Shown here piece after piece: positions 53,364 to 62,285 of a stretch of 64,000 nucleotides of DNA. Origin of the DNA: Pontixanthobacter luteolus (lineage in GTDB: Bacteria; Pseudomonadota; Alphaproteobacteria; Sphingomonadales; Sphingomonadaceae); assembly GCF_009828095.1 (NCBI RefSeq), contig NZ_WTYP01000001.1:1302001-1366000 (forward strand), in the 5' to 3' direction. Within the stretch, counting starts at the first letter, position 1. Every line of letters starts with the position of its first letter. The notes beneath the pieces were generated by a model that was not told the DNA's origin, ran no database searches, and was given only the letters and a program-made list of their open reading frames with translations. The position numbers and the translations under genes were made by a program.

Positions 53364-54179
53364 TCAGTGAGCCAAAATGAGCGGGATCTTCGGATCCTTC
53401 AGAATGCGCCGCGTAACGCCGCCGAACACCAATTCGAACATCCGCGCATGGCCGTATGCGCCCAGCACGATATAGCCTGCATCCCTGACAGTCGCAGCTT
53501 CCAGCAGGATTTCCGCAGGATGACGGCCAAGCGCCGGAACCTCGACAATCTCGCATGAAATACCGTGGCGCGAGAGATATTCCGCACCTTCAGAGGGCGG
53601 CAGATCGTATTTCTTCGCGTCCTCTTCCCCGGTCACGGTGACCAGCGTCACGCTGTCTGCCTTGCGCAGCATCTCCAGCGAAGCGCGCAGGGCATGCGCC
53701 GCTTGCGGCGAGCCATTCCACGCAACGACCGCCGGTTTTGTGGCATCGAACCCCTTGGCATCCTTGGGCGTGACCATGACGGGAGTGCGGCCATGAATCG
53801 CCAAGGCCCCGGCGAGACGCGATGGCTGCGTTTCAGAACCCATTGGCGCGACCGAGCCTACCAGCACAAGATCGTTCAGGCCCGCATGGCTCATCAGCCG
53901 ACTGTCTGGCATGCCGACTTCCTGCACCCAGTCCCAGCGGACATCCTCGTCAGCCAGACGTTTTTCAACCGCGCGACGCAGCTCGTCGGCCTGTTCCTGC
54001 ACTACTGGCATCATCTGCGCCGTCAGCGTGCCGGTATAATCACCGGGGATCAGCACCTGGTGCGTGACCGCTTGCAAGAAAGTAACGTGCGCATCGAACG
54101 AACGCGCCAGATCAAGCGCAATTTGCAGGCGCGCTTCCAATCCCGGGTCATTGTAGACATGAACAAGTATCGATCGCAT
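53364..54179 (-). CDS. Tandem-domain universal stress protein (UspA family)
   Basis: A 271-residue protein with two Usp domains. The first starts 'MRSILVHVYNDPGLEARLQIALDLARSFDAHVTFLQA'; the second ends with the ATP-binding-type block 'AGYIVLGAYGHARMFELVFGGVTRRILKDPKIPLILAH' (G-x2-G-x8-G-S/T like). AGGAG lies just upstream of the ATG at 54179. A perfect FNR site 99 bases before the start, with a -10 at the class II distance, indicates induction at low oxygen, as for other alphaproteobacterial Usp genes. Confidence 0.9.
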   Translation of the reverse strand: MRSILVHVYNDPGLEARLQIALDLARSFDAHVTFLQAVTHQVLIPGDYTGTLTAQMMPVVQEQADELRRAVEKRLADEDVRWDWVQEVGMPDSRLMSHAGLNDLVLVGSVAPMGSETQPSRLAGALAIHGRTPVMVTPKDAKGFDATKPAVVAWNGSPQAAHALRASLEMLRKADSVTLVTVTGEEDAKKYDLPPSEGAEYLSRHGISCEIVEVPALGRHPAEILLEAATVRDAGYIVLGAYGHARMFELVFGGVTRRILKDPKIPLILAH

Positions 54180-54243
54180 GGCGTGTCTCCTAGTTTTCAG
54201 GAGCGCTGCGCATCTCGCAGAAACGATCACTCCTTATGCTTTC

Positions 54244-54249
54244 ATCATG
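54244..54249 (-). promoter_or_regulatory. -10 element of the universal stress gene
   Basis: CATGAT on the minus strand (54249-54244) matches four of six consensus bases. Its centre is 32 bases from the centre of the FNR site, placing that site at about -41.5, the class II activation position. Confidence 0.45.
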
Positions 54250-54271
54250 GGCACTTGCACACACCTGCGCA

Positions 54272-54285
54272 TTGATCTGAATCAA
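54272..54285. promoter_or_regulatory. Perfect FNR box upstream of the universal stress gene
   Basis: TTGAT-CTGA-ATCAA, identical in spacer to the site at 18025. Together with the -10 at 54244-54249 it defines a typical FNR-activated promoter. Confidence 0.85.
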
Positions 54286-54362
54286 ATATATACGGCAATA
54301 TACGGAAGGCGGACTGGCCCTGCCTGACTACCCGCTCTGGCCAGCTGCCATCGCTGCCTGCC

Positions 54363-56315
54363 TCATCCGGCGGCGTGGTAGAAATCGTAGATCGTCTGGG
54401 CCACCGCTGCGCTGACCCCGGGCGCTCTTTGCAGATCCTTCAGCGATGCCGCCCTGACCTTGCCTGCGGTCCCGAAATGCAGCAGCAAGGCCCGCTTTCT
54501 GGTTGGGCCGATGCCTGGTATCTCGTCCAGCGGCGATGCGGTGATCGCGCGGCTGCGCTTCGCGCGGTGCGCGCCGATTGCAAAGCGGTGTACTTCGTCA
54601 CGCAAGGTCTGGAGGTAGAACAGCACCGGCGAGTTGACCGGCAGCGTCTTCTCTCGACCATCGGGAAAGTGGAACACTTCGCGACCCTCGCGGCCGTGAT
54701 GCGGCCCCTTGGCGATGGCGATTAGCGGCACGTCCTCGATACCCAGTTCTTCCAGCGTATCGCGCACCGCGCTCATCTGTCCCTTGCCGCCGTCAATCAG
54801 GACCAGATCGGGCCAGACGGTTTTCTCCCCGCTCGTCTCGCGGTCCGGGTCTTCCTTCATCGCGCGACTGAACCGGCGGTGCATGACTTCGCGCATCATT
54901 CCGAAATCGTCATTGCCCTGCGCGGTCTTGATGTTGAACTTTCGGTACTGGTTTTTCAGATAGCCTTCCGGCCCGGCAACCACCATTCCCCCAACCGCCT
55001 TGGTCCCTTGAATGTGGGAGTTGTCATAAATTTCGATGCGCTGCGGCACATCGGGCAGCTCCAGAAATTCGGCCATTTCACGTAGCGTCTTCGCCTTGGT
55101 CCCGCTTTCCGCAAGCCGGCGGTCCAATGCCTCAACCGCATTGCGCTGGGCCTGCTGCATCAATTTGCGCCGGTCGCCGCGCTGCGGGATCGAGATTTCC
55201 ACGCGGTGTTCTGCGCTGGCGGCAAAGGCTTCCTCGATCAGCGGCTGTTCGGGCAGTTCGCGGTCCACCAAAATGGTGCGCGGCGGCGGCACCTCTTCGT
55301 AAAACTGTGCCAGCACGTCAGCGAGGATTTCGTCATCTTCGACATCTTTGGTGTGGGTCGGAAAGAATGCGCGGTGGCCCCAGTTTTGCCCCCCTCGGAT
55401 GAAGAACGCCTGCACTGCGATCTGGCCGCCCTTGCTCGCCAGCGCGAAGACATCGGCATCGCCGACACCGCTGGCATTGATCGCCTGACTGCCCTGAATG
55501 AAGGTCGCGGCGCGCAAACGGTCGCGCAGGATCGCTGCCGTTTCGAAGTCGAGATCCTGAGCCGCCTTGGCCATCTGACGCTCAAGATCCTGCTGCACGG
55601 CGGATGATTTTCCGCCGAGGAAATCCTGCGCCTGCTTCACCAGGCCCGCATAACCATCTTCGTCGATCCGCCCCACACATGGCGCGCTGCAACGCTTGAT
55701 TTGATACAGCAGGCAGGGCCGTTCGCGGCGGCTGAAAAAGCTGTCTGTACAAGACCTTAGCAGGAACAGTTTCTGCAGCGCGTTAATTGTCGTGTTGACG
55801 CTGCCGGCGCTGGCGAAGGGGCCATAATAATTGCCCTTTGCGCGCCTCGCCCCGCGGTGCTTCATGATCCGCGGGAAACCGTGATCGGTCCGTAGCAGGA
55901 TGAACGGGAAACTCTTGTCATCGCGCAAAAGGACGTTGAACGGCGGGCGGAAGCGCTTGATAAACTGCGCCTCCAGCAGCAATGCTTCCGCTTCGCTGTT
56001 GGTGGTGACAATTTCCATCCGGCGCGTCTGGCTGACCATCCGCAAGAGCCGCTGCGTCAGATTGTTCGCCTGGGTATAGTTCGCAACGCGGTTCTTCAGC
56101 GCGCGCGCTTTCCCGACATACAGGACATCGCCGCGCGTATCGAGCATCCGGTAAACGCCGGGAACAGGCTTCAGGGTTTTCACCGTATCGCGGATCGCCT
56201 TCAGCCCCGCCTCCAGATCGGGCTTGGCCGAAGCAACCGTATAGGCAGCGCGCTCTTCATTGAAGCGTTCTGCACCTCTCGGGTCATGCGGGGTTCCGGC
56301 GGGGGTCTTGGCCAT
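54363..56315 (-). CDS. uvrC: Excinuclease ABC subunit C
   Basis: A 650-residue UvrC, the dual-incision nuclease of nucleotide excision repair. GIY-YIG domain near residues 50-130 ('PGVYRMLDTRGDVLYVGKARALKNRVANYTQ'), a UVR/UvrB-binding segment ('ERQMAKAAQDLDFETAAILRDRLRA'), the RNase H-like 5' nuclease domain ('IEIYDNSHIQGTKAVGGMVVAGPEGYLKNQYRKFNIK', 'DLVLIDGGKGQMSAVRDTLEELGI') and a C-terminal helix-hairpin-helix ('LDEIPGIGPTRKRALLLHFG'). The ATG at 56315 starts the normal protein; the longer upstream frame is unsupported. Confidence 0.96.
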   Translation of the reverse strand: MAKTPAGTPHDPRGAERFNEERAAYTVASAKPDLEAGLKAIRDTVKTLKPVPGVYRMLDTRGDVLYVGKARALKNRVANYTQANNLTQRLLRMVSQTRRMEIVTTNSEAEALLLEAQFIKRFRPPFNVLLRDDKSFPFILLRTDHGFPRIMKHRGARRAKGNYYGPFASAGSVNTTINALQKLFLLRSCTDSFFSRRERPCLLYQIKRCSAPCVGRIDEDGYAGLVKQAQDFLGGKSSAVQQDLERQMAKAAQDLDFETAAILRDRLRAATFIQGSQAINASGVGDADVFALASKGGQIAVQAFFIRGGQNWGHRAFFPTHTKDVEDDEILADVLAQFYEEVPPPRTILVDRELPEQPLIEEAFAASAEHRVEISIPQRGDRRKLMQQAQRNAVEALDRRLAESGTKAKTLREMAEFLELPDVPQRIEIYDNSHIQGTKAVGGMVVAGPEGYLKNQYRKFNIKTAQGNDDFGMMREVMHRRFSRAMKEDPDRETSGEKTVWPDLVLIDGGKGQMSAVRDTLEELGIEDVPLIAIAKGPHHGREGREVFHFPDGREKTLPVNSPVLFYLQTLRDEVHRFAIGAHRAKRSRAITASPLDEIPGIGPTRKRALLLHFGTAGKVRAASLKDLQRAPGVSAAVAQTIYDFYHAAG

Positions 56316-56479
56316 GCTTGTTACATAGGGGACAGCGCAACGAATGGAAGAATTCCGGCGAGTTTCGCACAGCCTAATGGCATGAACGCGCATCGGACGC
56401 GGAACCAGCAGAACGCTTTGAGCCCCAGCCGAAGCGGCGGATACCGCATTTCCCGGCCATTGACGCGGCGTTTTACCAT

Positions 56480-56497
56480 GTTACGCCTGTGTTACGC
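56480..56497. promoter_or_regulatory. 11-bp-period direct repeat before the wax ester synthase gene
   Basis: GTTACGC-CTGT-GTTACGC: two identical heptamers 11 bases apart, about 42 bases before the TTG start at 56539. The 7+4+7 layout is like sites of OmpR/PhoB-type regulators. No known regulator can be assigned. Confidence 0.35.
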
Positions 56498-56538
56498 ATC
56501 CGGCGAAGAACGGAGCGAAACAGGAGGAGTGCCGACTA

Positions 56539-58185
56539 TTGCGCCAGTTACAGGGTATGGATGCGTCGTTCGTTGCGTTGGAAACGCGCAATTCCCCGAT
56601 GCACATCGGATCGCTGCTGATCTACAACCCTGAGACCGCGCCTGGCGGATTTGTCCGCTTCAAGGACATTCTGAATTTCTTCGAGAGCCGGATGCAGCTG
56701 TCTCGCACTATCCGCCAGCGGATGGTCAAGGTGCCTTTCGATCTGGATTATCCCTATTGGATCGAAGACCCGGATTTCGATCTCGAATACCATGTCCGCC
56801 ATGTTGCGCTGCCCAAACCGGGTGACTGGCGCCAGCTGTGCATTCAGGCCGCGCGCATCTTTGCCCGCCCGCTCGACCTGACACGGCCGCCGTGGGAATT
56901 CACAATCGTCGAAGGGCTCGACAATATCGAAGGTGTCACCAAGGGCAGTTACGCCATGGTCACGAAGGTGCACCATGCGGCCATCGACGGAATGAGCGGC
57001 GTCGATCTGCTGGAAGCGATGCACACGCTGGAACCCGATGCACCGCCGCCGGAAACACCCGATACCTGGCAGGCGGAAAAAATACCCAGCGCAGTCGAGC
57101 TGCTGGGCCGGTCATATGTCAGCGCGCTTGCCAACCCGATGAAGCAGCTCGAAGTCGCGGCAAAGGCTGCGCCGGGAATTGCGAACGCGATCAAGGGTCT
57201 GGCGGTCAAGGATTTCAAGGTCGGCGCAGACATGGTTGCGCCGCGATGCCGGTTCAATCGCGTCATTTCCCCCAACCGGGTGGTCGAAGGCCGAAGCGTG
57301 CCACTGGCCGACATAAAGGCAATCCGCGCTTTGGCGCCGGGCTGCAAGGTCAACGATGTGTTCCTCGCGATTGTCGGCGGGGCAATGCGCAAATACTTGC
57401 TCAGCAAGGACGATTTACCCGGGCGCACGCTCACGGCGATGGCACCGATTTCAGTCCGGTCCAAGGATGAAAAGGGGGATATGGGCAATCAGGTCGCGGC
57501 CATGATCGCACCGCTGGGTACCCATATCGAAGATCCCGCTGAACGGCTTGCTTTCGTGCATGACAAGACGACCAACAGCAAGGCGATGACCGAGGCGATG
57601 GGCGCGCGCAACATGACTGAAATGAGCAAGGTCAGCCCGGCACTGTTCATGGCTTTGGGGGCGCAGCTGTACACACGGCTCGGCCTCGCGAACCGCGTCA
57701 GCGCGCCGTATTCGACGGTTGTGACGAATGTGCCCGGCCCGCCCGTTTCGATTTATTCGAGCGGGGCGCGGCTGGAAAGCCAGATGGGCCTTTTGTGCCT
57801 GACCGACGGGCTTGGCCTCGGCCATGTCGTGCAAAGTTACGTTGACGAGGCGACAATCGCCTTCACCGCTTGTCGCAGCCTGATGCCTGATCCCGATTTT
57901 TATGCACAGTGCATCGAAGAAAGCTTCGAGGAACTAAGGGACCTCGCCAAGCGTAACGAGACACCTGCTGAAGCAAAAAAGGCTGCGCCGCGCAAAGGGC
58001 CGGTCAAAAAACCAGCTGCTAAGAAACAATCTGCTGCCCGGAAGGCACCGGCGAAGAAAACCGCTGCCACCAAGGCCGCACCGAAAAAGGCCGCTGCTAA
58101 AAAGACAGCGACGAAGAATTCCACGGCAAGCAAGGCGCCGCAAAGAGCGCGCAAGGTCGCAACCAAAGGAAAATCAACCAAATGA
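56539..58185 (+). CDS. WS/DGAT-type acyltransferase with a histone-like basic tail
   Basis: A 548-residue wax ester synthase/diacylglycerol acyltransferase, transferring fatty acyl-CoA to alcohols or diacylglycerol to form storage lipid. The catalytic 'HHAAIDG' is residues 145-151; 'NVPGPPVSIYSSGARLESQMG' and 'PISVRS' are family blocks. The normal protein ends near 470. Residues 477-548 are an added tail of AAPKK/APAKK-like repeats, with 21 Lys and 4 Arg and only one acidic residue. The TTG start has AGGAGG 9 bases upstream. Its stop overlaps the next gene (ATGA). Confidence 0.92.
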   Translation: MRQLQGMDASFVALETRNSPMHIGSLLIYNPETAPGGFVRFKDILNFFESRMQLSRTIRQRMVKVPFDLDYPYWIEDPDFDLEYHVRHVALPKPGDWRQLCIQAARIFARPLDLTRPPWEFTIVEGLDNIEGVTKGSYAMVTKVHHAAIDGMSGVDLLEAMHTLEPDAPPPETPDTWQAEKIPSAVELLGRSYVSALANPMKQLEVAAKAAPGIANAIKGLAVKDFKVGADMVAPRCRFNRVISPNRVVEGRSVPLADIKAIRALAPGCKVNDVFLAIVGGAMRKYLLSKDDLPGRTLTAMAPISVRSKDEKGDMGNQVAAMIAPLGTHIEDPAERLAFVHDKTTNSKAMTEAMGARNMTEMSKVSPALFMALGAQLYTRLGLANRVSAPYSTVVTNVPGPPVSIYSSGARLESQMGLLCLTDGLGLGHVVQSYVDEATIAFTACRSLMPDPDFYAQCIEESFEELRDLAKRNETPAEAKKAAPRKGPVKKPAAKKQSAARKAPAKKTAATKAAPKKAAAKKTATKNSTASKAPQRARKVATKGKSTK

Positions 58186-58985
58186 CAGCACTGACCATCG
58201 AAGCGGCAGCAAAGCCCGCGCGTCCTCCGCACCGTTTGCTCACGCTGGCGGAACCGGGCCGGGCAATGGCAGAATTTGCCAGCTTCCTGGCCTTGCGGCC
58301 AGCAATGAGCACTTTGCCGAAAGGTGACGGTCACGGCGTGCTGGTACTACCCGGCTTCATGGCGACCGACAGTTCAACCCGGCCGATGCGGTCGCTGCTC
58401 GACAGCCTGGGATACCAGACTGCAGGCTGGCAGCTGGGCCGCAACGTGAAAGTCGATAACGACCGCGTCGAAGCCATGGCCGCATGTGTTGAGCAATTGC
58501 ACGGGGATACCGACGGGAAAATCTCCATCGTTGGCTGGAGCCTTGGCGGTGTATTCGCCCGCGAACTCGCGAAAATGTTGCCGGAGAAAGTCCGCTGCGT
58601 CATTTCGCTTGGCAGCCCGATCAGCGACGACCGTGATCACACCAGCGCGCGCCTTTTGTTCGAATATCTCAATGGCAAGGAACCTGAGCCTATCAAGGCA
58701 GGCCGTTTCACCGGGCTGGATGCTGCACCGCCCGTCCCGACCACTTCGATCCTGACCAAGACCGACGGTGTGGTTCACTGGCGCGGTTCCGTCCAGCAAC
58801 CCGGCGAAGGATTGCCCGGTCAGACGGAAAACATCGAAGTTCACGCCAGCCACTGCGGACTTGGCGTGAACCCGACAGTGATGCTGGCCATCGCGGACAG
58901 GCTTGCCCAGCGTGAAGGCGAATGGAAACCTTTCGCACCATCTGGACTTGCCAGTCTGCTATTCCCCAGAACGCGCCTGCACTAG
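58182..58985 (+). CDS. Alpha/beta hydrolase, lipase-like
   Basis: A 267-residue alpha/beta hydrolase. 'GVLVLPGFMATDSSTRPMRSLLDSLGY' is the oxyanion region, Ser in 'SIVGWSLGGVFARELAKML' (GWSLGG), and the C-terminal His in 'VHASHCGLGVNPTVMLAIADRLAQ'. Being coupled to the wax ester synthase (ATGA), it probably deacylates a lipid made or stored by that enzyme; this is inference. Its stop overlaps the stop of the convergent TonB receptor at CTAG (58982-58985). Confidence 0.87.
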   Translation: MTALTIEAAAKPARPPHRLLTLAEPGRAMAEFASFLALRPAMSTLPKGDGHGVLVLPGFMATDSSTRPMRSLLDSLGYQTAGWQLGRNVKVDNDRVEAMAACVEQLHGDTDGKISIVGWSLGGVFARELAKMLPEKVRCVISLGSPISDDRDHTSARLLFEYLNGKEPEPIKAGRFTGLDAAPPVPTTSILTKTDGVVHWRGSVQQPGEGLPGQTENIEVHASHCGLGVNPTVMLAIADRLAQREGEWKPFAPSGLASLLFPRTRLH

Positions 58986-61762
58986 AACAGTTTGCGAAGG
59001 TCGATGCCGACATAGCGGCCGACCGGATCGATCAGTAATGGCTGGAAACCGATAGGTGTCTGGCCATTGCTGTCTGTCACCCGCTGCCGGCCATCGAATA
59101 CATTGTCAATCCGGAAGCTTGCGCGCATCCCCTTCAGCAGGCCTTCATCCTGTTTGAAAACGGTGCCGAGGTCGGCAAACAGACGCAGATCGAGCGTCGC
59201 CAGATCATCCAGGAACAGATTTGTGCTGCTGGCACCGTCCGTCCCGTCGATGCGGGACGATCCGGTATAGCGCGCCGAAAGCCGCATTCCGTATCCGTTG
59301 GAAAAAATTCCACCCTCAAGCTGAGCCGAATGGCGCGGGTTGCCGGAAGACGTCAGGCTGTCTCCGTCCAGAAGGTCCAGCAGCGGGCCGTTCTCGGCAA
59401 TCAGGATTTCACGCTCCAGTTCGATACTGTGCGACAGATTGAGGAAATACCGCGTACCTTGCGGCCGGCCCGGCAGTCCGCGCGGCATACCGCCCCGCGG
59501 ACTCCGTTGCTGGCCTTGGGCGCGCTCCTGTCCGTTACGATCCCCGGTTGCGTCCGCGCGCGGGAAGGCGTCGCTGTCGCAGATGCGTGTGCGGAAGGCA
59601 GCCAGCCGTTCTTCGTCAATGCTTCCGTCTTCGCTGCGGAACCGGTCGATCATCTGGCGCAATCGTTCAGGATCGAAACCGGGGATATCAGCCGGTGCCT
59701 CACCCGCCGCTAGAGCCTGGGCGACGCGCTTCAAGAATTCATCGCCATCATCGGCACAAAGCCGCTCGCGGAATTGCATGAAGCGTTCGCGCTGTTCTTC
59801 GGTGACCGGCCCTCTGGGGCCTTCAGCTGCCCTGTCCGGACGCACCGCCCCATCCCGCGCACTCGCGCGCGGCGGGCCGCCACTGCCCGGTCGTCCACCG
59901 CGATCACCGGACCCGATAGAACCGCGCAAGGTCAGCCCGAATGTCAGCCGCTTTGTCCGTGTTTCAAAGAAATCCACGGGCCGCTGATCAAGCGCGATCA
60001 ATTGGCCTGTATTGTCCCGCGTAACCCGGTCCGGAAACGCTGCTTCGACGTCAGGGGTAAGATACGGGAATGATGAAGAGACGTCGCTCGATCGATTGTC
60101 GACATATTCGGCCCTGAGCCGTGCACCATCGATAAAGGGCAGTTCCCAGTTGGCAGAGAAATTCCAGTCAGATTGTGTTTCTGCTTTCAGATTCTGATTG
60201 CCGCCGCTGGTGACAGTGACGAGCGAAGTCTCGCCGGTTGCAAAGTCGAAAGTGGGCACGTTCAGCGTCTCCACTTGCGGACTGCCCAGCTGTGACAAAG
60301 AAGGCGGCACTTCGCGCCAGACATATGTCGCTTGCAGGTCGAGCGTGTCCGTGGGTGCCCAGGTGACGCCCCCCGTCAGCCGGTAAAGCGTGCCGAAATC
60401 GGAATAGTGATTGAACCCGGCCTGCCCGTTCAAGGTGACGCTGCCGACAGCGGCGAGCACGTCATCGCGAACGCTGGTGATCGGCACAGCCAAATTGATC
60501 CCGCCATTGATGTTGCCGCGGGTAAGCTGGATTGCTGACCCGGCGCGCGAATCTTCGCTTTCAATCCGGTCCCAGTCGTAACCCAGATCGAAAGTTGTCG
60601 ACAATTCGCCTGCGGGCAGCAGGACAGGCGTGCCCCGCAAGGTCAGCTTGCTCGTCGCCGAATAGGTGTCGGTATCTGCGATATCGAAACCCGGATCGGC
60701 TAACGCCGGCAGGGCGGCATCAATCGCAAGCGTGCCAGCCGCCGCGGCAGCGACAAGGTCCGACGTATCCGCACGTCGGTCGATCTTCGCCGTTGAAGAC
60801 ACGTAGCTCGCATCTGCAGTTGCGGTGAGCTGGAAATCACCCACAGGCCGCGAATAGGATGCTGCGGAGGAGAAAGTATCCGACTGGCTGCGCCGCACCA
60901 ATGGATTATCCGCGCCCAGCGTCCGGACCGCGCTTTCGCCGCTTGGCGCGGTCAGTATGACTGTGTTTAGGCCCGACAGGCTGCGGCTTGATGATCGCTC
61001 ATAAGTTCCGTTTGCGCTCAGCGACGCACCGCTGTCTGTGAATGCCTTGGCCCAGTTTGCTGTCGCTTCGATGTTCGCACTGTCCGCGATCAGGCTACGG
61101 TACTGCGCAGGGTCGGGATCGCCAGGGACGTCAGGGATGCTACCCGGTGTCTGGATGATGCCGCGCTCCGCTTCAGTCAGTAGCGACCTGTCACTGAATT
61201 CCAGATTCAGGTTCAGCCGTCCGCCGCCAGTGATTTTCAGAAGCGTGAGTTCCTTTTCGTTATACGAATATCCGCCATCGAACGGCTGTTCGTATTCCAC
61301 TTCTGCGGTGAGCGCGGAAAAGTCGTCCTTGAGCAGGAAATTGATGACCCGGCGGTCAGGCGGAAAGCCAAATTTCTGAGCAGTTTCTTCCGGGAGCACC
61401 TCAACCTTGCGGATCGCCTCTGGCGGGTAGGAGCGAAACTCACGGAAACTGCCGACCCTGATCCCGTTGACCAGAAAAACCGGACGTCCGCCGCCGCGAC
61501 CGCGCGAGGATCCGGTCTGCGGCTCGATAGCGGCGAGCAAATCTTCAATCGAGGATACGCCGTAAGCCGCGATATCCGCTTCATCCAGTTCCAGGATCGG
61601 TGCCTGGGCGGTATCGACCTGGCCGCGCAGCCGGTCGGCAATAACCAGGATTTCATCGCCTGAGGAGGCATCGGGCAGCGGTTCTCCCTCGGCGCTTTCC
61701 TGCGCCGAAAGGGGCGCACAGATGGCGAGAGCGATGATCGAGGCTGAGGTGGTAAAACGCAT
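58982..61762 (-). CDS. TonB-dependent receptor with an inserted Arg/Gly-rich domain
   Basis: A 926-residue outer membrane protein. Signal peptide (MRFTTSASIIALAICAPLSA), a short region, then a plug ('VSSIEDLLAAIEPQTGSSRGRGGGRPVFLVNG' and 'AIRKVEVLPEETAQKFGFPPDRRVINFLLK') and a beta barrel ending 'VGRYVGIDLRKLF' with the terminal Phe. An insert at residues about 617-770 interrupts the barrel: Gly/Arg/Pro-rich ends flank a helical, acidic segment with two Cys (669 and 728). The ligand is unknown. No TonB-system or uptake gene is beside it. Confidence 0.85.
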   Translation of the reverse strand: MRFTTSASIIALAICAPLSAQESAEGEPLPDASSGDEILVIADRLRGQVDTAQAPILELDEADIAAYGVSSIEDLLAAIEPQTGSSRGRGGGRPVFLVNGIRVGSFREFRSYPPEAIRKVEVLPEETAQKFGFPPDRRVINFLLKDDFSALTAEVEYEQPFDGGYSYNEKELTLLKITGGGRLNLNLEFSDRSLLTEAERGIIQTPGSIPDVPGDPDPAQYRSLIADSANIEATANWAKAFTDSGASLSANGTYERSSSRSLSGLNTVILTAPSGESAVRTLGADNPLVRRSQSDTFSSAASYSRPVGDFQLTATADASYVSSTAKIDRRADTSDLVAAAAAGTLAIDAALPALADPGFDIADTDTYSATSKLTLRGTPVLLPAGELSTTFDLGYDWDRIESEDSRAGSAIQLTRGNINGGINLAVPITSVRDDVLAAVGSVTLNGQAGFNHYSDFGTLYRLTGGVTWAPTDTLDLQATYVWREVPPSLSQLGSPQVETLNVPTFDFATGETSLVTVTSGGNQNLKAETQSDWNFSANWELPFIDGARLRAEYVDNRSSDVSSSFPYLTPDVEAAFPDRVTRDNTGQLIALDQRPVDFFETRTKRLTFGLTLRGSIGSGDRGGRPGSGGPPRASARDGAVRPDRAAEGPRGPVTEEQRERFMQFRERLCADDGDEFLKRVAQALAAGEAPADIPGFDPERLRQMIDRFRSEDGSIDEERLAAFRTRICDSDAFPRADATGDRNGQERAQGQQRSPRGGMPRGLPGRPQGTRYFLNLSHSIELEREILIAENGPLLDLLDGDSLTSSGNPRHSAQLEGGIFSNGYGMRLSARYTGSSRIDGTDGASSTNLFLDDLATLDLRLFADLGTVFKQDEGLLKGMRASFRIDNVFDGRQRVTDSNGQTPIGFQPLLIDPVGRYVGIDLRKLF

Positions 61763-62015
61763 CAGAGCATTGGCTTTCCATAAAACGGTCAGTTCCCACC
61801 CTTGCCCGCCAATTGCCGCCGCCCTCCGGTCCGGTCAACCGGCGGTCGTGTATCGGATTGTCTCACGGCCTGAATGATGCGGCCCTGACGAATAAGGATT
61901 TAAGAACTTCGAACACGCTCAATACGCAGGAGGCTTCCCTTTTATCCCGCCGGGGGCTATGGGCGCGCAACATTATTCGACCAACTGCAGATCACATACG
62001 GGAAAACGAACACAC

Positions 62016-62273
62016 ATGGCGAAAGAAGAACTCCTCGAAATGCGCGGCAAAGTGGTGGAGCTACTGCCCAACGCGATGTTCCGGGTAGAGCTTGAAAACG
62101 GCCACGAAGTGCTCGGCCACACCGCAGGCAAGATGCGCAAGAACCGCATTCGCGTGCTGGTTGGCGACGAAGTGCTGTGCGAACTGACCCCGTATGACCT
62201 GACCAAGGCGCGTATCACCTACCGCTTCATGCCGGGCCGTGGCGGCCCCGGTCAGGGCCCTGGCCCACAATAA
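62016..62273 (+). CDS. infA: Translation initiation factor IF-1
   Basis: An 85-residue IF-1, an OB-fold protein that binds the 30S A site. '[71 protein letters not shown]' is the complete family sequence (usual length about 72). A 14-residue tail [14 protein letters not shown] is extra. Start at the ATG at 62016; the preceding frame is noncoding. It heads the infA-maf-RNase-yacG series. Confidence 0.96.
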   Translation: MAKEELLEMRGKVVELLPNAMFRVELENGHEVLGHTAGKMRKNRIRVLVGDEVLCELTPYDLTKARITYRFMPGRGGPGQGPGPQ

Positions 62274-62285
62274 GCGGCGGCGGAT

